DNA from: an uncultured Eubacterium sp.
Lineage (GTDB): Bacteria > Bacillota > Clostridia > Lachnospirales > Lachnospiraceae
Direction of reading: 5' to 3'
DNA: 5,607 nucleotides
Assembly (NCBI GenBank): GCA_946611445.1
Contig: CAMODP010000121.1
Location: 1-5,607 of the forward strand
The position numbers and the translations under genes are program-made. Below are positions 1 through 5,164 of this stretch, in pieces (position 1 is the first letter of the stretch; each line of letters begins with the position of its first letter). The notes beneath the pieces are model-generated. The model was not told the origin of the DNA. It saw nothing but the letters and a program-made list of their open reading frames with translations, and ran no database searches.

Positions 1-801
1 CTGCATCAGCCGGACGTCATTTGAGAATTTGTGGGCGCTCGCGGCGATTCCTGCCAGGATATTCACCACCCGTGTATCCACTTTGCGGGAATAGGTCTGG
101 CCGGAGACCGGATAACAGGCGGAAAATCCCATCTTCTCGGCGATCTTCGGATCAATCTGGTCTACCTTCTCCTGGTCTCCTTCGAACAGTTCCAGGAAAC
201 TGGCCTGCGTCCCGGTCGTTCCTTTCGATCCGAGCAGCTTCAGCGTGCTCTGCACATACTCCAGGTCCTGCAGGTCCATGGCAAATTCCTGAATCCACAG
301 AGTTGCCCTTTTGCCGAGCGTTGTCGGCTGCGCCGGCTGGAAATGCGTAAATGCCAGGGTCGGCTGGTTCTTTTCTTTTTCAGCAAAATCTGCCAGAGTC
401 GCAATGACGTTGACCAGCTTGCGCCGGATCAGCTTCAGCGCCTCATTCATAATGATGATATCGGTATTATCACCGACATAGCAGGATGTGGCGCCCAGGT
501 GGATGATGCCCTTTGCCTTCGGGCACTGCACGCCATACGCGTATACATGGGACATCACGTCGTGGCGGACTTCCTTTTCCCTGGCCCGCGCGACCTCGTA
601 ATTGATATCCGTTACGTGGGCTTTCAGCTCATCGATCTGCTCCTGCGTGATCGGAAGACCGAGCTCCTTCTCTGTCTCCGCCAGGGCGATCCAGAGTCTG
701 CGCCAGGTCGTGAACTTCATATCCTGTGAAAAAATGTACTGCATCTCACGGCTCGCGTATCTCTCTGACAACGGGCTGCTGAAGCGGTCTGTCTGTCCCA
801 T
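1..801 (-). CDS. purB: Adenylosuccinate lyase, N-terminal 267 residues (runs off left edge)
   Basis: PurB is a cytoplasmic homotetrameric lyase of the fumarase/aspartase superfamily. It acts twice in purine synthesis, releasing fumarate from SAICAR and from adenylosuccinate. The visible part starts [17 protein letters not shown] and shows the family landmarks in order: RHDVMSH (about residues 79-85), HLGATS (101-106), [10 protein letters not shown] (152-161, containing the catalytic-type His153) and GSKGTTGTQ (191-199). The flexible SSxMPxKxNP signature loop and the C-terminal third lie beyond base 1, so the missing part is a window cut, not a truncation. The ATG at 801 is chosen because AGAAAGGA (809-816) precedes it by 7 bases. 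The gene has its own promoter (914-942) after the terminator of the ABC operon, so it is probably not cotranscribed with the transporter. No PurR-type box or purine riboswitch was recognised upstream. Identity is very likely. Confidence 0.95.
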   Translation of the reverse strand, partial: MGQTDRFSSPLSERYASREMQYIFSQDMKFTTWRRLWIALAETEKELGLPITQEQIDELKAHVTDINYEVARAREKEVRHDVMSHVYAYGVQCPKAKGIIHLGATSCYVGDNTDIIIMNEALKLIRRKLVNVIATLADFAEKEKNQPTLAFTHFQPAQPTTLGKRATLWIQEFAMDLQDLEYVQSTLKLLGSKGTTGTQASFLELFEGDQEKVDQIDPKIAEKMGFSACYPVSGQTYSRKVDTRVVNILAGIAASAHKFSNDVRLMQ

Positions 802-825
802 GGATGGATCCTTTCTTTTACTGTC

Positions 826-853
826 ACCCATCTGCAAGCAGGCTTGCATGGGT
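826..853 (-). promoter_or_regulatory. Hairpin in the purB leader, just upstream of the ribosome site
   Basis: On the minus strand ACCCAT (853-848) pairs with ATGGGT (831-826), and GCAAG pairs with CTTGC around a four-base loop. Two unpaired bases (832-833) sit on one side. The hairpin ends 9 bases before the purB ribosome site (AGAAAGGA, 809-816). No U-run follows, so it is not a terminator. It could protect the message, place the ribosome site, or form part of a regulated leader. The pairing is seen; the role is unknown. Confidence 0.45.
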
Positions 854-881
854 TCAATACTTTTGGCGTTGTAATCATAAA

Positions 882-911
882 ATGGCGCGGCCGCCGGAGC
901 GGTCACGCCAT
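882..911 (-). promoter_or_regulatory. GC-rich hairpin at the predicted 5' end of the purB transcript
   Basis: Minus-strand arms 911-899 (ATGGCGTGACCGC) and 894-882 (GCGGCCGCGCCAT) pair around a TCCG loop, with one G-U pair and one A-C mismatch in 13 positions. TTTTATGATT follows the stem. The -10 box ends only 2 bases upstream, so a start near 907 would put most of this stem at the very 5' end of the RNA. The T-rich tail means it could also act as an early terminator (attenuator) or as a second terminator for read-through from the ABC operon. The structure is clear by eye; the role is inferred. Confidence 0.5.
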
Positions 912-913
912 AG

Positions 914-942
914 ATTATAAGACATTCATGCTTTAAAAGCAA
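914..942 (-). promoter_or_regulatory. Promoter of purB (sigma-A type)
   Basis: The -35 box is TTGCTT (942-937), the spacer is 17 bases, and the -10 box is a perfect TATAAT (919-914). The predicted start is near 907, giving a leader of about 105 bases to the purB ATG at 801. The promoter begins only a few bases after the T-rich tail of the terminator at 947-983. A short inverted repeat, GCTTT-A-AAAGC (930-940), overlaps the -35 box; it is too short to call an operator. Confidence 0.75.
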
Positions 943-946
943 CCTT

Positions 947-983
947 AAACAAAACCCGCGCTGACCGGACCTCTTCAGCCGGG
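947..983 (-). terminator. Intrinsic terminator of the amino acid ABC transporter operon
   Basis: On the minus strand CCCG-GCTGA (983-975) pairs with TCAGC-CGGG (964-960 and 958-955), with one bulged base at 959 and a 10-base loop. TTTTGTTT (954-947) follows at once. The stem includes the last codons and the TGA stop of the ATPase gene, so the hairpin forms across the stop codon. It lies directly before the purB promoter and so separates the two transcription units. Confidence 0.7.
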
Positions 984-1757
984 AGCAGCCGTATTCTGGC
1001 TGTATCCCGCCAGGAACTGCCTGGTCCGCTCTTCTCTCGGACTGTTGATGACAGTCTTCGCATCTCCCTGCTCTACGATCACGCCGCCATCCATGAAGAT
1101 GACCTGGTCTGCCACGTCCCGGGCAAAGGCCATCTCATGCGTAACAATGATCATCGTCGTGTGGTTTTCAGCCAGATCGCGGATCACCTTCAGGACTTCG
1201 CCGGTCAGCTCCGGGTCTAAAGCCGAGGTCGGCTCGTCAAAGCAAAGGATATCCGGCTGCAGGGCAAGTGCCCTGGCAATGGCCACCCTCTGCTGCTGGC
1301 CTCCGGACAGCTGGTGCGGATAATTGTCCGCGCGGTTCGACAGCCCCATCATCTCCAGCAGGTCTTCCGCCTGCCGTCTGATCTGCCCGATATCGGCATT
1401 TACCTGCGCTTTCTGGGTCAGCTGCGGCGCAAGCATGATATTTTCCAGCGCGGTATACTGCGGGAAAAGGTTGAACGACTGGAAGACCAAGCCGAAGTGA
1501 AGGCGTTTTCTGCGGATCTCTTTTTCAGACATCGACCAGGAGCTGCTGCCGTCAAAGAGGACTTCCTCTCCGACGCAGATCTGTCCCGAATCCGGCAGTT
1601 CCAGGAAATTCAGACACCGGAGCAGCGTGGTCTTACCGCTCCCGGATGAACCGATGATGGAGACAGCCTGTCCTTTTTCCAGCGAAAAGCTGATGTCCTG
1701 CAGGACTTCTGTACTCCCGAAGCTTTTTCTGATATTTCTGACTTCAAGCAATGCCAT
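975..1757 (-). CDS. Polar amino acid ABC transporter, ATP-binding subunit (GlnQ/HisP type)
   Basis: This cytoplasmic ATPase powers import of an amino acid or similar polar ligand, working as a dimer under the permease. The 260 residues carry every ABC landmark: Walker [10 protein letters not shown] (36-44), Q-loop Gln93 in [10 protein letters not shown], signature [15 protein letters not shown] (150-164), Walker [14 protein letters not shown] (170-182, with Asp174 and Glu175), and the switch His207 in THEM. Length and the NLFP...ALENI stretch fit the polar amino acid subfamily. The start is placed at the ATG at 1757 because TGAGGGG (1769-1775) lies 11 bases upstream. A GTG at 1769 would add four residues but overlaps that ribosome site. 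It is the last gene of the binding protein-permease-ATPase operon, 49 bases after the permease, and ends inside the terminator stem. The substrate cannot be told from this subunit. Confidence 0.95.
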   Translation of the reverse strand: MALLEVRNIRKSFGSTEVLQDISFSLEKGQAVSIIGSSGSGKTTLLRCLNFLELPDSGQICVGEEVLFDGSSSWSMSEKEIRRKRLHFGLVFQSFNLFPQYTALENIMLAPQLTQKAQVNADIGQIRRQAEDLLEMMGLSNRADNYPHQLSGGQQQRVAIARALALQPDILCFDEPTSALDPELTGEVLKVIRDLAENHTTMIIVTHEMAFARDVADQVIFMDGGVIVEQGDAKTVINSPREERTRQFLAGYSQNTAAPG

Positions 1758-1768
1758 AGCCGTTAACA

Positions 1769-1775
1769 CCCCTCA
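1769..1775 (-). promoter_or_regulatory. Ribosome binding site that decides the ATPase start
   Basis: TGAGGGG on the minus strand is followed by 11 bases and then ATG at 1757. An in-frame GTG at 1769-1767 overlaps this site and would leave no spacer, so the ATG is preferred. The 11-base spacer is longer than the 5 bases seen for the permease (AGAGGGG, 2469-2475). Confidence 0.65.
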
Positions 1776-1806
1776 CAGGCAACCATCACCAACCAGCAGC
1801 AGGTCC

Positions 1807-2463
1807 TCAGCGGAAATAGTCAAGCCGTTTCTCAATATAATGGAACAGCAGCGTCAGGAGGCCGCTGAACAGCAGATAAAAGGCGCCTGTGTAGAACAGC
1901 GGCCAGATAATGCCGGCGCTCTTGATAAAGGCCTGCCCGCTCCAGATGATCTCGTAGACTGCGATCACCCGCGCCAGCGAAGTATCCTTGACCAGCGTGA
2001 TGATCTCATTTGACATCGGCGGCACGATTCTTTTCACTACCTGCAGCAGGATGACACGGAAAAAGATCTGCCCCTTTGTCAGGCCGAGCACCTGACCTGC
2101 CTCATACTGTCCGATGGGGATGGACTGGATGCCGCCCCGATAGATCTCGGAGAAATAACAGGCATAATTGATTACAAAAGCCACCAGCGCCGCCGTAAAA
2201 CGGCCGGCATCCCCGGAGCCCCAGAGTGTCTTGTGGAAGAGGATGCCGGGGCCGTAATAGATAACCAGCAGCTGCAAAAGCAGCGGCGTTCCGCGGATAA
2301 TCCAGATTATAAACCGCACCGGCATGCGCAGCGGGGCAAATGAACTCATCGAGCCAAAGCTGATGATCAGGCCCAGCGGCAGCGCCAGCAGAAGGGTCAG
2401 TCCAAAAAGCTTTACAGTTGTCAGAAATCCTTCTAATAATGATAGTGTAACTGTCCAGAACAT
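1807..2463 (-). CDS. Polar amino acid ABC transporter, membrane permease (HisM/GlnP family)
   Basis: An integral membrane subunit of 218 residues that forms the channel of the importer. Only one permease gene is present, so it probably works as a homodimer, as is common in this family in Gram-positive bacteria. Hydrophobic segments lie near residues 14-38, 50-72, 88-106 and 186-210, with a weaker one around 148-180. Family marks are RGTPLLLQ (57-64) and the EAA loop that docks on the ATPase, beginning EAGQVLGLTKGQIFFRV (121-137). The ATG at 2463 has AGAGGGG (2469-2475) 5 bases upstream. The gene follows the binding protein by 84 bases, in which only weak short inverted repeats are visible, and precedes the ATPase by 49 bases. 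Full family length with no sign of damage. Confidence 0.95.
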   Translation of the reverse strand: MFWTVTLSLLEGFLTTVKLFGLTLLLALPLGLIISFGSMSSFAPLRMPVRFIIWIIRGTPLLLQLLVIYYGPGILFHKTLWGSGDAGRFTAALVAFVINYACYFSEIYRGGIQSIPIGQYEAGQVLGLTKGQIFFRVILLQVVKRIVPPMSNEIITLVKDTSLARVIAVYEIIWSGQAFIKSAGIIWPLFYTGAFYLLFSGLLTLLFHYIEKRLDYFR

Positions 2464-2547
2464 AACTGCCCCTCTGCCTGCTTTTTACTTTCCTCAGAAC
2501 CAGGTATTACCCTGTTCAGCTGCGCTTAATAGCTGCCGCGCTGTGTG

Positions 2548-3744
2548 TTACTGCTCAATAATGGATTCCTGCACGCCGTACTGCTCTGCGATCTCCATCA
2601 TTGTGCCGTCCTCATAGAATTTGCTGAACTCATCGTTGATATAGGCAGCCAGATCAGAACCCTTGCGGCAGCCGGCGCCATACTTCTCCTCGGTCAGCTC
2701 CAGGGTATGGGTCAGATCCGGATAGCTGGTGCCTTCTCCGATCATCGCGCCTGCCATCAGCAGGTCGATGATGCTGGCATTCGATGTGCCGGCCTGTACT
2801 TCCATCAGGGTATCTGCCTGGGTTGTAAGGGCTGTATACTCCAGACCGCTGTCTTTGGCGGCAGCCTCTCCGGCGGAGCCGGCTTCAACCGCGAAGGTCA
2901 GATCCTTCATGCTTTCCACATCTTTATAGTCTTCAGCCTTATCTGCGGGAAGAACCACTACCTGCGCGTTGTTGCAGTACGCATTCGTGCACTCCATGGC
3001 ATTCATGACCTCATCCGTCAGGGTCATGCCGTTCCAGACAACATCGATGCTCTTGTTCTCCAGCTCAAGAATCTTGTTGTCCCAGTCGATCTCGACAAAC
3101 TCAACCTCAACGCCCAGATCTTCAGCGACCTTCTTCGCCATATCCGCGTCAAATCCGATCCACTCGCCATCATCATCCTTGTAATCCATCGGCGCAAAGT
3201 CAGTAATGCCGACGATCAGGGTTCCCTTGTCCTGGATATAGGCGACATCGCTGTCGGCAGTATCTTCTGCTTCAGACGCAGCTGATGACGCTGCTTCTTC
3301 TGCCTCAGATGCTGCAGATGACGCTGCTTCTTCTGCCTCAGATGCGGCTTCAGATGCCTCGGAGACAGCTTCTGATACGGCTTCTTCCGCTTCGGAGACA
3401 GCTTCTTCTGCTTCAGATGCAGCCTCTTCCGCTGCTGCTTCTACCTCGGACGCAGCCTCTTCTGCTTCAGATGCGGCTGCAGATACGGCTTCCTCTGCCT
3501 CAGACGCAGCTGCGGATACGGCTTCCTCTGCCTCAGACGCAGCTTCAGATGCAGCTTCCTCTGCCTCAGACGCGGCTGCGGATACGGCTTCTTCTGCCTC
3601 AGAGACGGCTGCAGCAGTTTCTTCCGCCGCTTCCGGTGCCTCAGAAGCTGCCTTCGAGGTCGCTGTCGATGACGATCCTCCGCAGGCCGTCAGAGCCGCT
3701 GCCATCGCGACTGCCAGAATACCACTTAATACTTTCTTTTTCAT
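2548..3744 (-). CDS. Amino acid ABC transporter substrate-binding lipoprotein with a very long acidic Ala/Ser/Glu spacer
   Basis: A 398-residue extracellular lipoprotein that captures the ligand for the permease and ATPase downstream. A signal peptide (1-20) ends in a lipobox LTAC, with Cys21 as the lipid-bearing residue. Residues about 31-161 are nearly all Ala, Ser and Glu. From about 165 a periplasmic-binding-protein fold of the SBP_bac_3 family (PF00497) begins: GTLIVGITDFAPMDY (174-188), GFDADMAKKVAEDLG (197-211), DVVWNGMTLTD (234-244). The start is the ATG at 3744, which gives MKKKVLSGILAVAM and has GGAAAGGA (3752-3759) 7 bases upstream; an upstream in-frame ATG at 3825 would add 27 residues before the signal peptide and is rejected. 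Odd points: the spacer is far longer than usual, and the arginine that normally binds the ligand alpha-carboxylate is Val246, while the aspartate usually contacting the amine appears kept (Asp327 in ASIIDLL). The ligand is therefore uncertain. A strong promoter and a structured leader precede it. Confidence 0.93.
   Translation of the reverse strand: MKKKVLSGILAVAMAAALTACGGSSSTATSKAASEAPEAAEETAAAVSEAEEAVSAAASEAEEAASEAASEAEEAVSAAASEAEEAVSAAASEAEEAASEVEAAAEEAASEAEEAVSEAEEAVSEAVSEASEAASEAEEAASSAASEAEEAASSAASEAEDTADSDVAYIQDKGTLIVGITDFAPMDYKDDDGEWIGFDADMAKKVAEDLGVEVEFVEIDWDNKILELENKSIDVVWNGMTLTDEVMNAMECTNAYCNNAQVVVLPADKAEDYKDVESMKDLTFAVEAGSAGEAAAKDSGLEYTALTTQADTLMEVQAGTSNASIIDLLMAGAMIGEGTSYPDLTHTLELTEEKYGAGCRKGSDLAAYINDEFSKFYEDGTMMEIAEQYGVQESIIEQ
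3262..3603 (-). repeat. 33-base tandem repeats coding an 11-residue Ala/Ser/Glu repeat
   Basis: Within the binding-protein gene, residues 48-161 repeat units like SEAEEAVSAAA (48-58, 70-80, 81-91) and EAEEAASSAAS (136-146, 147-157), with two 7-residue units EAEEAVS at 111-124. The DNA repeats too: 3284-3312 matches 3317-3345, and a near-30-base match starts at 3482 and 3515, both at a 33-base period. An 11-residue period fits a hendecad-type alpha helix. Nearly exact neighbouring units suggest recent duplication, so unit number may differ between strains. Confidence 0.85.
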
Positions 3745-3790
3745 GGTTTTTTCCTTTCCAAAACAAATTGTTCTTCTGTAAGCAACGGAA

Positions 3791-3846
3791 CAGGCACTTA
3801 TTCTGCTGTGCTGAAGCGTTCTCACTGCATTGCGTTAAAGTGCCTG
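3791..3846 (-). promoter_or_regulatory. Long stem-loop at the 5' end of the ABC operon transcript
   Basis: CAGGCACTT (3846-3838) and AAGTGCCTG (3799-3791) pair perfectly over 9 bases. Inside, TGC-A-GTG-A-GAA pairs with TTC-AG-CAC-A-GCA around a CGC loop with small internal mismatches, so the element can fold as one long imperfect hairpin. The predicted transcription start (near 3849) is only about 3 bases upstream, which puts the stem at the RNA's 5' end. It lies about 30 bases before the ribosome site at 3752-3759. A stabilising 5' stem or a regulator target are both possible; no known riboswitch was recognised. Confidence 0.55.
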
Positions 3847-3855
3847 ACGTCTGTC

Positions 3856-3884
3856 ATAGTACCATTCCCGGCATAATATGTCAA
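3856..3884 (-). promoter_or_regulatory. Strong promoter of the amino acid ABC transporter operon
   Basis: A perfect TTGACA -35 box (3884-3879), a 17-base spacer and a TACTAT -10 box (3861-3856). The stretch just upstream (3885-3904 on the plus strand) is AT-rich, as in UP elements. The start should be near 3849, giving a leader of about 105 bases. No clear CodY, ArgR or GlnR box was seen across the core promoter. Confidence 0.82.
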
Positions 3885-3906
3885 GGAAAGATATTTATTT
3901 GCGTTG

Positions 3907-3961
3907 TGAGGAGAGAGGGAGGAGACAGGGGTCTGACCCCTGTCTCCTCCCTCTCTCCTCA
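3907..3961. repeat. Perfect 55-base palindrome (26-base arms, 3-base loop) next to the alr stop
   Basis: Left arm 3907-3932 and right arm 3936-3961 are exact reverse complements around CTG. The core reads GGGGTCTGACCCC, and the outer arms are purine-only (GAGGAGAGAGGGAGGAGA) against pyrimidine-only. The palindrome begins 2 bases past the alr stop and ends about 22 bases before the -35 box of the ABC operon. Neither side has a T-run, so it is not a textbook intrinsic terminator, though transcripts in either direction would form a very strong hairpin. It may be a REP/MITE-like dispersed repeat, or an unusual end-of-transcript structure for alr. Confidence 0.9.
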
Positions 3962-3963
3962 TC

Positions 3964-5127
3964 TCAGGAATCGTATACCCGGGTCACCCTTTCGGATATA
4001 TTGCAGAGCATTTCGTAATTGAAGCGTCCCGCCGGATCGGCGACTTCTTCGATGGGAATGCAGTGATCTCCGTCTCTTCCGGCAAGCGTCACTATGTCTT
4101 CCGTGCGGACGCCTGGTATGTCGCTGACATCTACCATCATCTGGTCCATACAGACGCGGCCGAGGATCGGCGCGTACTGTCCGCGGATCAGCACTCTGCC
4201 TTTTCCGGACAGGGCGCGCGGGTAGCCGTCGGCGTAGCCCGCTGACACGGTCGCGATCCTGGTCACCGGTTTCTCCGTCACGTAAGTTGCCCCGTAGCTG
4301 ACGCCGGCGCCCGGGCCGACATCTTTGACATGGATCACGCGGGAACGCCACTGGAGCGCAGGAATCAGATCCAGATTCTCCTTCTGTACTTCTTCCGACG
4401 GATAGATTCCATACGTCACGATGCCGGAACGCACCATTCCGTACCGCCATGTATCCCGGTCAAACTCCATAATGGCAGCGCTGTTGCAGATGTGCGGTAT
4501 GGGGATATGCACGCCGCGGGTCTCCAGCAAATGCAGCATCCGGTCAAATTTCTCCTGCTGCATACGGCAGTATGTCTTGTCCTCCTGGTCCGCGCACGAA
4601 AAATGGGAAAACATTCCCTCTATCTCCAGATTGGGAAGTGCCGGGATGCGGGCAATCGCGTCCGCGTCTTCCTCTGTCACCTGGAATCCGATCCTGGTCA
4701 TGCCCGTATCCAGCGCGATATGTACTCTGGCAGTTACTCCGGCCGCAGCAGCCGCGGCGCTGAGAGCCTCGGCATCTTCCGAATGCCAGATGGCCGGACG
4801 CACATCAGCTGCCAGAAGTTCCGGAAATTCGCGGGGAGATGTATACCCCAGAATCATCACCGGCTTCGCAATGCCGGCCTCCTTCAGTTCCAGTGCTTCG
4901 TCCAGCGTTGCCACGGCAAAATAATCCGCCATGTCCTCCAGCGCACGGGAAACCTGCACCGCCCCGTGTCCATACGCATTGGCCTTCACTACGGCCAGCA
5001 GCCGTACGCCTTCCGGTATGCGTGCCCTGACAGCCGCAATGTTGTGCCTGACCGCCTTCAGTGATATTTCGCTCCAGCAGCGCAGATAGCCGCTGCCGGC
5101 ATTTTCAGTGTGTTCAATGTACCCCAT
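3964..5127 (-). CDS. alr: Alanine racemase
   Basis: A cytoplasmic PLP enzyme converting L-alanine to D-alanine for peptidoglycan. The 387 residues match the usual family length. The PLP-binding lysine is Lys48 in AVVKANAYGHG (45-55). DTGMTRIGF (140-148) is the conserved barrel motif with Arg145, VRSGIVTYG (232-240) carries the Arg that contacts the PLP ring nitrogen, and GVSYGATY (275-282) gives the second catalytic base, Tyr278. CMDQ (326-329) is the active-site loop. The barrel and the C-terminal beta domain both look complete. The ATG at 5127 has AAAGGAG (5140-5146) 12 bases upstream, a long spacer, but an in-frame stop lies just upstream and no other good start is near. It follows a membrane-protein gene by 37 bases and is probably cotranscribed with it. 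Whether it is the housekeeping Alr or a second copy cannot be told here. Confidence 0.96.
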   Translation of the reverse strand: MGYIEHTENAGSGYLRCWSEISLKAVRHNIAAVRARIPEGVRLLAVVKANAYGHGAVQVSRALEDMADYFAVATLDEALELKEAGIAKPVMILGYTSPREFPELLAADVRPAIWHSEDAEALSAAAAAAGVTARVHIALDTGMTRIGFQVTEEDADAIARIPALPNLEIEGMFSHFSCADQEDKTYCRMQQEKFDRMLHLLETRGVHIPIPHICNSAAIMEFDRDTWRYGMVRSGIVTYGIYPSEEVQKENLDLIPALQWRSRVIHVKDVGPGAGVSYGATYVTEKPVTRIATVSAGYADGYPRALSGKGRVLIRGQYAPILGRVCMDQMMVDVSDIPGVRTEDIVTLAGRDGDHCIPIEEVADPAGRFNYEMLCNISERVTRVYDS

Positions 5128-5164
5128 ACTTTACAGTGGCTCCTTTATTTGCTGTTTACGTTTT

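Noticed and set aside
31..729. Plus-strand open frame of 232 codons
   Set aside because: It lies antisense to purB, whose minus-strand translation shows clear family motifs; the plus product is not protein-like and has no ribosome site.
802..911. Purine riboswitch in the purB leader
   Set aside because: The conserved purine-aptamer core sequences and three-way junction are not visible; the leader is just two separate hairpins.
2464..2547. Possible terminator or processing hairpin between binding protein and permease genes
   Set aside because: Only short stems are visible (CAGCT/AGCTG and CAGG/CCTG) with no T-run; too weak to call.
2545..3285. Plus-strand open frame of 246 codons opposite the binding protein
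   Set aside because: Mirror frame of a well-supported gene, made possible by its codon bias; no recognisable domain.
3745..3825. Upstream ATG extension of the binding protein (27 extra residues)
   Set aside because: It would place 27 residues, several of them Arg, in front of a typical lipoprotein signal peptide, while the ATG at 3744 has a good ribosome site.
3745..3850. T-box or lysine/glycine/glutamine riboswitch in front of the transporter operon
   Set aside because: The leader is too short and lacks the T-box consensus and known aptamer cores.
3285..4022. Plus-strand open frame with Leu/Pro/Gln-rich repeats
   Set aside because: It is the antisense of the GCT/GAA/TCT-type repeats of the spacer and then runs through the promoter and palindrome into alr; the repeats alone explain the lack of stops.
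4330..5064. Plus-strand open frame of 244 codons and the minus-strand frame 3959-4450
   Set aside because: Both overlap alr, which has all active-site motifs in its own frame; products look like frame-shifted translations.
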